Part shown: piece after piece, positions 7,827 through 16,672 of the stretch
How the letters are laid out: every line of letters begins with the position of its first letter
Numbering within the stretch: the first letter of the stretch is position 1
From: Paraburkholderia acidisoli
GTDB taxonomy: Bacteria; Pseudomonadota; Gammaproteobacteria; Burkholderiales; Burkholderiaceae
Assembly: GCF_009789675.1 (NCBI RefSeq)
Contig: NZ_CP046916.1
Span: 806,001 to 870,000 of the forward strand
Reading direction: 5' to 3'
DNA: 64,000 nt
Made by a program: the position numbers and the translations under genes
Notes under the pieces: generated by a model
What the model was told of the DNA's origin: nothing
The model's input: only the letters and a program-made list of their open reading frames with translations
The model's database searches: none

Positions 7827-8822
7827 TCAGAATTCGCGCATCCGGCCGCCGATCGTTGCCATGAAGCTAGCCGAGAACGCACCGATCAACAGCGAGACGA
7901 ATAACCACAACGTGGCGTGTATCGTCACGCGGCGCGCCTCGTCGGCGGCGGCGCGCGCAGCGGTGTCGAGCGCGTTGACCTTGTCGACCAGACGCGTCCA
8001 CGTGGTCGTGACACGCGCTTGCGCATCGGCGGGTGTGAGACCCGTTTGACGCGCGACGATCTGCGACACGTAAGCCGTGTCTTCCGGCGAGAGCGCGCCG
8101 CGAGCGGGCAAGCTGTTCAGGAAGATGCGCGCGATTTCCTGCTTCTCGGCGATAGTCGCGATGGTGGCGTCGGCGTGATCGCCGCTGGTCGCCATGGTGT
8201 TCGCCGTCGCCGGCGGGGCGGCGGCCACATTCGCGCTCGCCGGGGCGCTTGCCACCGGCCTCAGCAATCCGTCGATCATGTAGCCGAGCGGCCATATTTG
8301 ATACGCCGCCTGCGCGTTGCCACGGTCGAGTGCGCCATTGAGCGCGACCATGCGCGCCTCGGTCTGGCTGGCCACACTCGCCGCGCTGCGCGCGATGCCC
8401 GACACCGCCGATGTCAGCAGCAGGGCGGTCACGATCGTCGCCACGCACCATGCGAGAAAGCCGTGCACGGTGTCGCGAAAATGCGTTTCCTCCGTGCCGA
8501 TGCGCGGCCAGTGCCGCCGCATGCGCCCCGCGAGGTAGCCGCCCAGACCGCCCGCCATGATCTGCGTGACGATCACCCAGATCACCACGGCGCCGCCGAA
8601 GGTCTTGGCATGCACGCCGCTCGACTGCCACGGCGAGATCGACGTGAGGCCGAGCCCGGTGCCGAGCGTCAGCAAGATAAGCGAGAACGCGGCCATGGCG
8701 AACGCGCCAGCGAGTATCGCGCCCCAGGAAACGGCCTCGCGCTCGAGTCCGAACGGCGTCGTGAGCGCCGCGGCGGGGACGGGCGTCGGGACCCCCGTGG
8801 TCAATCTATCCGTTTGATCCAT
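7827..8822 (-). CDS. Integral membrane protein of unknown function
   Basis: Protein of 331 aa. Hydrophobic segments lie at about residues 32-60 (ILAGAFAMAAFSLILLTLG), 76-98 (GAVVIWVIVTQIMAGGLGGY), 120-145 (FLAWCVATIVTALLLTSAVS) and near the C-terminus (ATLWLFVSLLIGAFSASFMA). A soluble loop of roughly 140 residues, Ala/Thr rich, separates the third and fourth. The first segment is Gly-rich, a pattern common in proteobacterial stress-associated membrane proteins sometimes labelled PhnA-like. No catalytic motif is seen. The 24-aa peptide gene downstream may be in the same transcript. Confidence 0.75.
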   Translation of the reverse strand: MDQTDRLTTGVPTPVPAAALTTPFGLEREAVSWGAILAGAFAMAAFSLILLTLGTGLGLTSISPWQSSGVHAKTFGGAVVIWVIVTQIMAGGLGGYLAGRMRRHWPRIGTEETHFRDTVHGFLAWCVATIVTALLLTSAVSGIARSAASVASQTEARMVALNGALDRGNAQAAYQIWPLGYMIDGLLRPVASAPASANVAAAPPATANTMATSGDHADATIATIAEKQEIARIFLNSLPARGALSPEDTAYVSQIVARQTGLTPADAQARVTTTWTRLVDKVNALDTAARAAADEARRVTIHATLWLFVSLLIGAFSASFMATIGGRMREF

Positions 8823-9076
8823 GACTCCTCCTCGATGCGGGACTGGGCGATGTTGAGCTTCGGTGCCGGGGTGTCAGGCGATGCCATGACGCAGTCGCCG
8901 TGTCGCAGAAAACGTGCCGCGATCGGGCGGTATCGGCGTGTTCATGCAAAACGCAACGCGCGCGAAAGCACCCGGGCCTCGCAGTGCCTCGAATGCGCAA
9001 AGCCAGGCGCCATCGACGAAATCGGGGTATGAAGCTTGCTCCCTGTCCGGCCGAACCCATTCGACAACGGACTCTC

Positions 9077-10147
9077 ATGATTTCGAAAACCACGGTTCTC
9101 GCGGCGGTGTCTTCAGCATTGCTGGGCACGGCCTGCGTCCACGTTGGTCCAACGCGTCTGCGCGCCGATCAGGTCGATTACGCACGCGCCCTTGGCGATG
9201 CGAAAAAGCGTGAAATTCTTGCCGCCATCGTGGGCCTGCGATACGGCGACTCGCCCGCCTTCCTTACGGTCAGCTCGATCATCGCGGCTTATCAGTTCGA
9301 TTCTTCGCTCGGCGCGACCGGCAATCTCGGCACCGGTTCGCAGCCGAATTACGCGCTCGCCACCGGCACCGTGTCGTACTCGAATCACCCGACATTCACG
9401 TTCACGCCCACCACGGGCGAGGCGTTCGCCTCCGCGTATATCCGCCCGCTCGCGCCCGAACTCGTGCTGCCGCTCGCCGAGGGCGGCATTCCCGTGGACT
9501 TGCTGTTGCGGATCACGGCGCAGTCGATCGGCGGTTTGCAAAACGGCAGTGCGCTGGGCGGCGAGGACAGCGCGGGCGCGCCCGGTTTCTTCCAGCTTCT
9601 GCAGGCGTTGCGCCGCCTGCAACTGGCGGGCGAGCTGAACGTGGAATCGCGTACCGAGGACGGCCACAACAACGTGTATCTGGCGCTAGGCGCGGCGAAC
9701 AGCGCGCAGTCGCCGGACGTGTCGGCCGATCTCGCGCATGTGCGCCAGTTGCTGCATCTCACGGGCAATACGCGCACGTATCAGGTCGTGTACGGGCCGT
9801 CCGCGCAGGGCGGCGATCGCATTCCGATGGTCACGCGCTCGGTGCTGGGCATCCTCACGAATATCGGCGCGCAGGTGCAGGTGCCCGCCGATCAGGTCGC
9901 GAGCGGTTCGACCAAGGCCACGGTGGGATTGATCGGCGGCGAGACGCGGCCCATCATCATCGTGCACGAGGGCGAAAAGACCGACCCGCGCGCCTATGTG
10001 GCGATCGATTACGAAGGCACGGCGTACTGGGTCGCGCGCAACGACTTCGACTCGAAATACGCGTTCACCGTGTTGCAAAATCTGATGGCGCTGGCCGAAT
10101 CCGATACCACGGCGAAGGCGCCCGTGGTGACGATACCCGCGAACTGA
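9077..10147 (+). CDS. Putative lipoprotein of unknown function
   Basis: Protein of 356 aa with an N-terminal signal MISKTTVLAAVSSALLGTAC and a lipobox-like end (GTAC), so a probable lipoprotein. The mature part has no Cys cluster or familiar catalytic motif. It contains a repeated pattern of predicted strands and a long central helix region (FFQLLQALRRLQLAGELNVE). ATG 9077 was chosen because the signal begins there; the open frame extends 59 codons upstream without signal character. The strand opposite carries only shadow frames. It stands alone between divergent and convergent neighbours. Confidence 0.75.
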   Translation: MISKTTVLAAVSSALLGTACVHVGPTRLRADQVDYARALGDAKKREILAAIVGLRYGDSPAFLTVSSIIAAYQFDSSLGATGNLGTGSQPNYALATGTVSYSNHPTFTFTPTTGEAFASAYIRPLAPELVLPLAEGGIPVDLLLRITAQSIGGLQNGSALGGEDSAGAPGFFQLLQALRRLQLAGELNVESRTEDGHNNVYLALGAANSAQSPDVSADLAHVRQLLHLTGNTRTYQVVYGPSAQGGDRIPMVTRSVLGILTNIGAQVQVPADQVASGSTKATVGLIGGETRPIIIVHEGEKTDPRAYVAIDYEGTAYWVARNDFDSKYAFTVLQNLMALAESDTTAKAPVVTIPAN

Positions 10148-10181
10148 GCGGCTAAGCGGCTAAGCGACTAAGCGGCTAAGC
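10147..10181. repeat. 8-bp tandem repeat after the lipoprotein gene
   Basis: The unit AGCGGCTA is present four times with one base change (third copy AGCGACTA), beginning at the lipoprotein stop codon. No function is evident. Confidence 0.75.
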
Positions 10182-10219
10182 GCAGGCGAGGCGCCATCGG
10201 CACGACGTTTCGCGCACGC

Positions 10220-10246
10220 AAAAAAGGCGCTGGACAGGCCAGCGCC
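10220..10246 (-). terminator. Rho-independent terminator of the PRC-barrel gene
   Basis: On the minus strand, GGCGCTGG and CCAGCGCC arms (10239-10246 and 10226-10233 in plus coordinates) enclose a 5-nt loop and are followed by six U residues (A-run at 10220-10225). It lies 53 bp past the PRC-barrel stop codon and is one of the clearest intrinsic terminators in the window. Confidence 0.88.
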
Positions 10247-10299
10247 TCGTTGCCGCCCATATCAACCGCGCGGCTTGATGCACGATTCAGCGGCACGAT

Positions 10300-10728
10300 T
10301 CAGTGCAGGTCGCGCCAATACGGCTCCTGGCCATAGTATTCGTGAAGCTGCGTGCCCCACGTTTGATCGGCCATGGTGGGCCAATGGTCCTTGTCGAAGC
10401 CCGGGTCGTCCTTGATGCGTTGCGCGGCGATGTCGACGCGGAAGCATTTTTCGGCCGTGTCGAGCGTCAGCGCGCCCCACGGAATCGCGTGCAGCTTGTC
10501 GCCAATGCCGAGGAAACCGCCCTCGGACAGCACGGCATAGGCCACGCGGCCCGTGCGTACGTCGAGCATGATGTCGGAGATTTTGCCGACGTGTTCGCCA
10601 TCCGACGTGTAGACCTTGTTGCCGTCGAGCGTGTCGGCGGCCATGATTTCCGGGCCCGGACCTTCGCCGACACCACCGCCGACAATACGTGCACCGCCCG
10701 AATTCGCTTGGGGATCCAGCATGCTCAT
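10300..10728 (-). CDS. PRC-barrel domain protein 1
   Basis: Protein of 142 aa. The PRC-barrel beta domain covers about residues 28-95 (VYTSDGEHVGKISDIMLD, then VAYAVLSEGGFLGIGDKL). A C-terminal segment has DDPGFDKDHWPTMADQTW, shared almost exactly with the second PRC-barrel protein at 60690, so the two are paralogues. Soluble PRC-barrel proteins of this kind are common in burkholderial stress regions, but their ligand is unknown. The start follows an AGGAG-like site (GAGAGGAGCAC). A strong terminator lies downstream, so it is probably monocistronic. Confidence 0.9.
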   Translation of the reverse strand: MSMLDPQANSGGARIVGGGVGEGPGPEIMAADTLDGNKVYTSDGEHVGKISDIMLDVRTGRVAYAVLSEGGFLGIGDKLHAIPWGALTLDTAEKCFRVDIAAQRIKDDPGFDKDHWPTMADQTWGTQLHEYYGQEPYWRDLH

Positions 10729-10891
10729 GATGTGCTCCTCTCAGGGTTGAGGCATGGGCTCTAGCGCATCGCCTGTGCCCGCGAAAGCGCGCGCCGGCCA
10801 GGCGCGCGGGTATCGAATGCGGGTATCCGCTTTGCTGATTCGCCGGTTCACTGGTTTGCTAATCAGACAATCCGCGCATCGGGAGGAACAC

Positions 10892-11437
10892 ATGAATCAG
10901 TCATCCATGGCCATTGTCGTGCGGCGTGAAGATCCCGATAGCGACGACGCGCGCTTGCTGCTCGACGAACTCGGCGCGCTGCTCGCGCTGCGTCATGGTG
11001 ACAGCGGCCAGGCCGGATTCGATCCCGAGGATTTCCGGTCGACGCGCGGCGGCTTCATCATTGCGCGCACGCTCCACGGCGAACCCGTGGGCTGCGGCGG
11101 ATTCCGGCGCTTTTCGTATGAAACCGTGGAGATCCGGCGCCTGTACCGGCGCCCGGAAATGTCGGGCGTGGGTTCGGCCGTGCTGGAGAGTATCGAAGAC
11201 GCGGCGCGCGAAACGGGGTATCGGCGCATCGTGCTGCGCGTGTGGGCCAGCGACATTCGCGCGATCGACTTCATCTTGCGCCACGGTTATTCGTCGATCG
11301 AAAAGTTCGGCGGCAAGACCGCGAACGGCGAAGGCGCGCTGTGCTTCGGCAAGCGGCTGGTGGAAACGCCGGAAGCGCCGGAAGGACCGCAGCCGAAGCG
11401 CAAAGGTCGCCGCGGCGCGACCGACCGGAAAGATTGA
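10892..11437 (+). CDS. GNAT family N-acetyltransferase
   Basis: Protein of 181 aa with the GNAT fold. The acetyl-CoA region is RRLYRRPEMSGVGSAVLESI, a modified Q/RxxGxG/A loop, preceded by strand ETVEIRR and followed by YRRIVLRVWASDIRAIDF and the typical GYSSIEKFG end. A basic tail (PKRKGRRGATDRK) extends past the domain. ATG 10892 has GGGAGGAACAC upstream; codons upstream to 10754 are open but without a ribosome site. The substrate is unknown. It is convergent with the solA-like gene. Confidence 0.88.
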   Translation: MNQSSMAIVVRREDPDSDDARLLLDELGALLALRHGDSGQAGFDPEDFRSTRGGFIIARTLHGEPVGCGGFRRFSYETVEIRRLYRRPEMSGVGSAVLESIEDAARETGYRRIVLRVWASDIRAIDFILRHGYSSIEKFGGKTANGEGALCFGKRLVETPEAPEGPQPKRKGRRGATDRKD

Positions 11438-11482
11438 TTGGGAATCCTGATCGATGGATCGCGAGCGGTGGTGACGTGCCGC

Positions 11483-12652
11483 TTACGGTGCGCCCGGCGC
11501 GAATCGCGCGCGCGAAAACATTGACAGATCGATGCGGCTCTCGCCTTGCGTGACGCGCTCGGCGAGCGCCTCGCCGACCGCGCTCGCGAACTTGAAACCG
11601 TGCCCGGAAAAACCGGTCGCGACGTGAACGTTGGGCCGCCCCGGCGCGCGGTCGATGATGAAGTGCTCGTCGGGCGTCATGTCGTATTCGCACGCGCGGC
11701 CCATGCGCAGCGCGCCCGCATCGGGCAGATACCGCGCCAGAAAGCGCTGGAGATCGGCGAGGTCGCCGGGTTCGTCGCCGAACGACGCGAGCGGTGCCTC
11801 CACCGCGACGGGTTCGCCGCCGTCGTGGCGCCCCACCTTGAGACCGCTGCCGTCCAGATCGGGAAAACCGTAATAGGTGCCATGTGCGGTGGCGACCGCG
11901 AAGCCGGGAAAGCGCTCGGGCAAAAACACGCCTCCGGGCGCTTCGAACCACGCGAAGGTCTTGCGCACGCGTGCCACCGGTAACGCGCAATCGAGCGCGG
12001 CAAGCAGCGGTTGCGTCGCCTTGCCGGCGCAGACGATCAACGCGCGCGCGGCGAAGGTCTCGCCGCGCGCCGTGACCGCTTCGACCTGTTCCGCCCCATG
12101 CCACTGGAGGCGCGCGACGCGCGTGTGGGTGCGCAGCGTCGCGCCGTGCGCCAGCGCCAGTTCGCGGTAGGCCCGGATGGCGCGCTCGCAATAGAGCACA
12201 CCGCCGTTGGGTTCGAAATTGACGATGTGCTGCGCGCCAAGGCGCCACGCGGGCCAGCGCGCGCTCGCTTGCGTGCCGTCGAGCGTCTCGAGCGGCAGGC
12301 CGTGGCGCGCGGCGCTCAGTTGCACCTGGCCGAGAAACGCGTCGCCGGGCGAACCGATATTGACGATGCCGGTGCGCGCGAAGATCGTGGTTCGCGCGTC
12401 GCGTTCGAGCGCTTCCCAGAGGGTTTGCGCGCGCAGCGCGAGCGGCACGTAGGCCGCGCCTTCACCATAGGCGTGGCGTATCAGCCGCGTGGCGCCGTGA
12501 TGCGCGCCCTGGTCGTGCGGCGGGTCGCCCGCGTCGACGAGCAACACCCGTTGGCCCGCGCGTGCGAGATGGTAGCCGGCCGCCATGCCCATCGAACCGG
12601 CGCCGACGATGAGCGTGTCGAAACCGCGATTGTCGCCGTGTAAATCCTGCAT
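11483..12652 (-). CDS. solA: N-methyl-L-tryptophan/sarcosine oxidase-type flavoprotein
   Basis: FAD-dependent amine oxidase of 389 aa, the usual length for the SolA/monomeric sarcosine oxidase family. The Rossmann motif is VGAGSMGMAAGYHLARAG (about residues 16-33). Near the C-terminus ACEYDMTPDEHFIID contains the Cys that carries covalent FAD in this family, followed by GFSGHGFKFA. It would oxidise a secondary N-methyl amino acid to the amino acid, formaldehyde and hydrogen peroxide in the cytosol. The exact substrate (N-methyltryptophan, sarcosine or another) cannot be fixed. It appears monocistronic. Confidence 0.88.
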   Translation of the reverse strand: MQDLHGDNRGFDTLIVGAGSMGMAAGYHLARAGQRVLLVDAGDPPHDQGAHHGATRLIRHAYGEGAAYVPLALRAQTLWEALERDARTTIFARTGIVNIGSPGDAFLGQVQLSAARHGLPLETLDGTQASARWPAWRLGAQHIVNFEPNGGVLYCERAIRAYRELALAHGATLRTHTRVARLQWHGAEQVEAVTARGETFAARALIVCAGKATQPLLAALDCALPVARVRKTFAWFEAPGGVFLPERFPGFAVATAHGTYYGFPDLDGSGLKVGRHDGGEPVAVEAPLASFGDEPGDLADLQRFLARYLPDAGALRMGRACEYDMTPDEHFIIDRAPGRPNVHVATGFSGHGFKFASAVGEALAERVTQGESRIDLSMFSRARFAPGAP

Positions 12653-12712
12653 GCGTGCCCTCTGTCGTGCGCTCAGTCCGCTTCGTCTGACCCGGTGTCA
12701 TGACGCGATGGC

Positions 12713-12756
12713 CCAACGGCAAACGCCGCCCGGTGCGGAGCGGCGTTTGCCATTGG
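12713..12756. terminator. Strong inverted repeat between solA and the 90-aa gene
   Basis: Perfect 12-bp arms GGCAAACGCCGC (12718-12729) and GCGGCGTTTGCC (12740-12751) with a 10-nt loop, plus outer CCAA/TTGG pairing. It lies between two leftward genes, downstream of the 90-aa gene. No U-tract follows on either strand, so it is a terminator-like structure rather than a clear intrinsic terminator. Confidence 0.55.
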
Positions 12757-12837
12757 GGGCGGATATTGTCGGCGCTACCCGCGGCGCTGTCGAGCGCGCG
12801 GCGGCCGTGAGCTTGCCGCAGGCCGGCTACGCGAGCC

Positions 12838-13110
12838 TCAGGCGCGCGGCAGGTTCAGCACGATCTCGCGTTCGAGCCGGTCGAGCAAACCCAGCAGACG
12901 TTTGCGCTGCGTCGCGACGAGGTCGTACGTGTCGGAAAGGGTGCGCAGACGTTTGCGCCAGTAATCGGAGTCGAAACCGACATCCACCGCGCTGGCCATG
13001 TTGTGCGTCAGGTACTGCACCATGCGCTCGACGTGGTCGAGTTGGGTATCCGCCAGCGACGCGGGTAGCAAGCCCGCGGTTTTTGCTCCCGCTTTGATGA
13101 TGGTCTGCAT
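12838..13110 (-). CDS. Small conserved-looking helical protein, unknown function
   Basis: Protein of 90 aa, soluble and mainly helical, with heptad-like hydrophobic spacing in its C-terminal half (LRTLSDTYDLVATQRKRLLG, then LLDRLEREIVLNL). It begins MQTIIKAGAKTAGLLPASLA. The start has the A/G-rich leader AAAAAAAGAGAACAACA. Charge distribution and codon bias look like a real gene. I do not recognise the family. The inverted repeat at 12713-12756 lies downstream. Confidence 0.7.
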   Translation of the reverse strand: MQTIIKAGAKTAGLLPASLADTQLDHVERMVQYLTHNMASAVDVGFDSDYWRKRLRTLSDTYDLVATQRKRLLGLLDRLEREIVLNLPRA

Positions 13111-13385
13111 TGTTGTTCTCTTTTTTTGTTTCTCTCAGGTCGCCCACGGCCCCGTGGTGCGATTCGGTTGTCCCGCCTCCCTGCGCGCGAACTGCCCAGC
13201 GCCCCGTCCCCCAACAATCGGCGCGCATGCGGCGCAAACTGCGGCGCCGCGGCCTCGCAGCGGCCGCCCAACAGGGGTTCGGCCTGCGTCGAGACACCAC
13301 ACCTTAGCCTGCTTTTCCAGGCACGCTTGACCATCCGTCTCAAAAATAGGCCTAAACCTGTGCCGCGAATGCGTGTTTTATCTTC

Positions 13386-13413
13386 TTGACGGATTGTATG
13401 ACAAGAATATAAT
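13386..13413 (+). promoter_or_regulatory. Sigma-70 promoter of the hydroxyacid/lactone operon
   Basis: -35 TTGACG (13386-13391) and -10 TATAAT (13408-13413) are separated by 16 bp. This is one of the best promoters visible in the window and points toward the 13-gene unit starting at 13658. The spacer is occupied by a GntR-type operator. Confidence 0.8.
13394..13404. promoter_or_regulatory. GntR (FadR-type) operator in the promoter spacer
   Basis: TTGT-ATG-ACAA is a perfect palindrome with a 3-bp centre, the form bound by FadR-branch GntR repressors. Wider arms TTCTTG (13383-13388) and CAAGAA (13402-13407) surround it. It lies between -35 and -10, so a bound repressor would block RNA polymerase. 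A second exact match to TTGT-N3-ACAA is at 20391-20401, and a half-conserved one is at 24624-24634 ahead of the GntR gene. Confidence 0.75.
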
Positions 13414-13657
13414 CCGCCTCATGCATGGCGGTTCGCGGGTCGGCGTCGAGTCGATCGACACGGACAAAAGCCAATCGCGAAGGCGGGCGCCACGCGCCCC
13501 GCACAGAACATCCAAGCCATCGGAGACACCCCTTCATGCACCGCACCGCCGGCCGCGCCGAGGCTCCCGCCTCGAGACTTTCCCGCCGATCCCGCCCACG
13601 CTGATCGCGCCCGCCGCCGCGCCCTCGATAGCCAACACCAACAAGGACACCCGAGAC

Positions 13658-14467
13658 ATGTCATCGCCGATCGAGAACTACCGCATTTACGCCGTCAAAT
13701 ACGCCCATTTCGAGCGCCGTTCGTATCACAACTTCCTCGGCGGCGACACGCACGACGTGCCCATGCCGCTCGATTATTTCGTGTGGGCGGTGGTGGGCCG
13801 CGAGCGGACGTTCATCGTCGATACCGGTTTCGATCAGGCCATGGCGGACAAGCGCGGCCGCACCATCACGAACACGGTGGAAACGGGGCTCGGCAAGATC
13901 GGTATCCGCGCGCACGACGTCAAGGACGTCATCATCACGCACATGCATTACGACCATGCGGGCAACCACGCGCTGTTTCCGCAGGCGCGCTATCACCTGC
14001 AGGATCGCGAGATGGCGTATTGCACGGGCCGCTGCATGTGCCATCACGCGCTCAGCCATCCGTTCGAGCCGGAAGACGTGAAGGCGATGGTCGGGCGCCT
14101 GTTCGACGGCCGCGTGCAGTTTCACGAAGGCGCCTCGGAGGTCGCGCCCGGCATTAGCGTGCATTGGGTGGGCGGCCACACGAATGGCCTGCAGATCGTG
14201 CGCGTGCACACCGAAAACGGCTGGGTCGTGCTGGCCTCGGACGCCTCGCACTTCTACGCGAACATGGACGATCACCGGCCGTTCCCGGTGGTCTACAACG
14301 TCGGCGACATGCTCGAGGGCTACGAAACCGCACACCGTCTCGCAAGCTCGCACGCCCAGGTGATTCCGGGCCACGATCCCGCGGTGCTGTCGCGGTTCCC
14401 CGCGCACGATCGCGAGACCGAAGGCTGGATCGTGCGGGTCGATGCGCCCATGCGGAGCGATCGATGA
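13658..14467 (+). CDS. MBL-fold lactonase (N-acyl homoserine lactonase-like)
   Basis: Protein of 269 aa with the metal motif HMHYDHAGN (about residues 91-99), then HWVGGHTNGLQIV, ASDASHFYAN and a final PGHDPAVL: the full set of two-metal ligands of the AttM/AiiB-type lactonase branch. These enzymes open lactone rings by hydrolysis in the cytosol. As first gene of a catabolic operon, a metabolic lactone is at least as likely a substrate as a quorum signal. ATG 13658 was chosen because the homologous domain starts here; the frame is open upstream. The stop overlaps the next start by 4 nt (ATGA). Confidence 0.88.
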   Translation: MSSPIENYRIYAVKYAHFERRSYHNFLGGDTHDVPMPLDYFVWAVVGRERTFIVDTGFDQAMADKRGRTITNTVETGLGKIGIRAHDVKDVIITHMHYDHAGNHALFPQARYHLQDREMAYCTGRCMCHHALSHPFEPEDVKAMVGRLFDGRVQFHEGASEVAPGISVHWVGGHTNGLQIVRVHTENGWVVLASDASHFYANMDDHRPFPVVYNVGDMLEGYETAHRLASSHAQVIPGHDPAVLSRFPAHDRETEGWIVRVDAPMRSDR

Positions 14468-15249
14468 GCTTGCGAGGCAAAGGCGCGCTCGTGACCGGTT
14501 CGTCGAACGGACTCGGTCTCGCGATGGCCACGGCGCTCGCGCAGGCGGGCTGCGATATCGTGCTGCACGGGCTCGAAGCGCCGCACGCGATGGTCGAATC
14601 GTGCGAAACGCTCGCCCAGCGCTGCGACGTGCGCGTGAGTTACGTGCAGGCCGATCTCACCGAAGTCGCGGGCGTGGACGCGCTCATGGACGCGGCGCTC
14701 GCGCGGCTCGGCACACTCGACGTGCTCGTCAACAATGCGGTCGTGCGCCACTTCGCGGGCATCGACGCCTTTCCGCTCGAACGCTGGCAGGAAGCGCTGG
14801 CGGTCAATCTCACGGCGGCGTTTCGCGCGATCCAGCGCGCGCTGCCGGGCATGCGCGAGCGCGGCTTCGGGCGCGTCTTCAACATGACCTCGGTGTATGG
14901 CTCGCGCGCCGTGGCGAATCGGGTCGATTACGTGACGACGAAAACGGCGCTGATCGGCATGACGCGCTCGGTCGCGCTCGAAACGCTCAAGCACGGCATT
15001 ACGTGTAACGCGATCTGCCCGGGCTCCGTGCTCACGCCCAACATCGACGGCCGGATCAACGAACTCATGCAGGCGCGCGAACTCGACCGCGACGCGGCGG
15101 TGCGCGCGTTTCTCGAAGGCAAGCAGCCGACCGGCGAGCTGATCGAGGCCGCGCACGTGGGCGAACTCGTGGTGTTCCTCTGCGGCCCCGCGGCGGCGCA
15201 CATCACGGGCGCGACCATGCCGATCGAAGGAGGCTGGCTTGCAGGCTGA
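14464..15249 (+). CDS. SDR family NAD(P)-dependent oxidoreductase (3-hydroxybutyrate dehydrogenase-like)
   Basis: Short-chain dehydrogenase of 261 aa. Cofactor motif TGSSNGLG lies at about residues 11-18, NNAVVRH replaces the usual NNAG, the catalytic Ser is in MTSVYGS, and the YxxxK pair is in VDYVTTKTAL. The C-terminal ICPGSVLTPNID and IEGGWLAG are typical of the classical family, and overall it resembles D-3-hydroxybutyrate dehydrogenases. It would oxidise a secondary alcohol, plausibly the hydroxy acid released by the lactonase. It is translationally coupled on both sides: ATGA with the lactonase, and an 11-nt overlap with MmgE/PrpD. Confidence 0.9.
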   Translation: MSLRGKGALVTGSSNGLGLAMATALAQAGCDIVLHGLEAPHAMVESCETLAQRCDVRVSYVQADLTEVAGVDALMDAALARLGTLDVLVNNAVVRHFAGIDAFPLERWQEALAVNLTAAFRAIQRALPGMRERGFGRVFNMTSVYGSRAVANRVDYVTTKTALIGMTRSVALETLKHGITCNAICPGSVLTPNIDGRINELMQARELDRDAAVRAFLEGKQPTGELIEAAHVGELVVFLCGPAAAHITGATMPIEGGWLAG

Positions 15250-16615
15250 TCTTCGCGTTTCATCGTCGATGCAAAGCGGCGTGACGGACACGCTCGCGCG
15301 TTTCGTCGCGCGCGCGCAATGGGCCGATGTGCCCGCCGACGTGCGGCACGAAGCCAAACGCGCGCTGGTGAACTATTTCGCCGTGGCGCTCGCGGGCGCG
15401 CACGATCCGACCATCGACAAAGCCGTGAACGTGTATGCGCGTTTTCGCGCGAACGAAGACGCCACGCTCGTCGGGCGCGGAGAACGCAGCGACGTGCTCA
15501 ATGCGGCCGCGCTCAACGCCATGAGCGCGAACGTGTTCGATTTCGACGACACGCATCTGCCCACCATCATTCATCCGGGCGCGCCCGTGGCTGCGCCGTT
15601 GTTCGCGCTCGCTCAGGACACGCGTCAAGCGCGTGCGCTCAGCGGCGAGGCGCTGCTGCTCGCGTTCGTGCTAGGCGTGGAAGCGGCATGCCGGATCGGC
15701 AATGCGGTGTCGCCGGAGCACTATCAGCGCGGTTGGCACATCACGTCCACCTGCGGCGTGTTCGGCGCGGCGGCGGCCGTGGCGCGTGCCATCGGGCTCG
15801 ATGCGCGCGGCACGGCATGGGCGCTCGGCAACGCGTCGGCGCAAACGGGCGGGCTCGTGGAAACGCTGGGCACGATGTCGAAAAGCATCGGCGTGGGCAA
15901 TGCCGCGCGCAACGGCATGTTGGCGGCGCTGCTCGCCCAGGTCGGCTTTTCCGGGCCGGCCGCGCCGCTCGAAGGCGAACGCGCCTTCCTGCGTTGCGCG
16001 GCCACGCAGCCCGATTTCGGCGCGATTACCGAAGGGCTCGGCCGCGACTGGGCGTTGCGCGCGAACATGTACAAGCCGTATCCCTGCGGCGTGGTGCTCA
16101 ACCCGGTGATCGATGCGTGTCTCGCGCTGCATGGCGCCGCGCTCGATGCGATCGAATCCGTCGAACTGCGCGGCCATCCGCTCTTGCGCGAACGCACGGA
16201 TCGCCCCGGCGTCACGAGCGGGCGCGCCGCGCAGGTGAGCGCGCAACACGCGGTGGCGGTCGCGCTGGCGCGCGGCCGCGCGGGCCTCGCGGAGTTCAGC
16301 GACGCCACCGTGGCCGAGCCGCCCTTGCGCGCGCTCGGCCAGCGTCTGCGCTTTATCGACGAACCCACGTGGTCGGTGGAATCCGCCGAAGTCACGCTCG
16401 TGCTGCGCAGCGGCGAACGCATGACGCAGCACGTGGCGGCCGCGCGCGGCAGTCTGGCCGCGCCGCTCAGCGACGCTGCACTCGAAGCCAAGCTCCGCGA
16501 GCTGGCGGCCTGCCACGGCGCGAACCTCGACGTGGACGCATTGCTCGCGCAACTCTGGGCGCTCGACACGGCGCCCGATGCGGCCGCCGTGATGCGTGCC
16601 GCGCGACCGGCATAA
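15239..16615 (+). CDS. MmgE/PrpD family protein
   Basis: Protein of 458 aa, normal length for MmgE/PrpD (2-methylcitrate dehydratase, cis-aconitate decarboxylase and related iminodisuccinate epimerases). Visible landmarks are ANVFDFDDTH, where the family carries active-site Asp/His residues, and MYKPYPCGVVLNPVIDACL, containing the conserved K-Y-P-C. The TTG at 15239 is preferred because AAGGAGG sits at correct spacing; ATG 15269 is the alternative. In this operon it most plausibly dehydrates, isomerises or decarboxylates a polycarboxylate or beta-hydroxy acid. The reaction is not determined. Confidence 0.88.
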   Translation: MQADLRVSSSMQSGVTDTLARFVARAQWADVPADVRHEAKRALVNYFAVALAGAHDPTIDKAVNVYARFRANEDATLVGRGERSDVLNAAALNAMSANVFDFDDTHLPTIIHPGAPVAAPLFALAQDTRQARALSGEALLLAFVLGVEAACRIGNAVSPEHYQRGWHITSTCGVFGAAAAVARAIGLDARGTAWALGNASAQTGGLVETLGTMSKSIGVGNAARNGMLAALLAQVGFSGPAAPLEGERAFLRCAATQPDFGAITEGLGRDWALRANMYKPYPCGVVLNPVIDACLALHGAALDAIESVELRGHPLLRERTDRPGVTSGRAAQVSAQHAVAVALARGRAGLAEFSDATVAEPPLRALGQRLRFIDEPTWSVESAEVTLVLRSGERMTQHVAAARGSLAAPLSDAALEAKLRELAACHGANLDVDALLAQLWALDTAPDAAAVMRAARPA

Positions 16616-16672
16616 CGGACCGGAGTAACGAATACACAGCATACCGAAGTTTTATCGAAGCGAGGACTGAAC

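Larger units (their letters stand above)
13111..13657 (+). other. Intergenic region with operon promoter and long 5' leader
   Basis: This 547-bp stretch has no convincing gene. Its right half holds the sigma-70 promoter and GntR operator (13386-13413). If transcription starts near 13420, the lactonase gene has an untranslated leader of roughly 240 nt. A short inverted repeat, CCGCC (13414-13418) and GGCGG (13427-13431), would fall at the very start of the transcript. Frames open across the leader read as Arg/Pro-rich shadow sequence. Confidence 0.6.

Noticed and set aside
13658..14467. Firm assignment as a quorum-quenching N-acyl homoserine lactonase
   Set aside because: Fold and metal motif fit, but the operon context is catabolic; no evidence fixes the lactone substrate.
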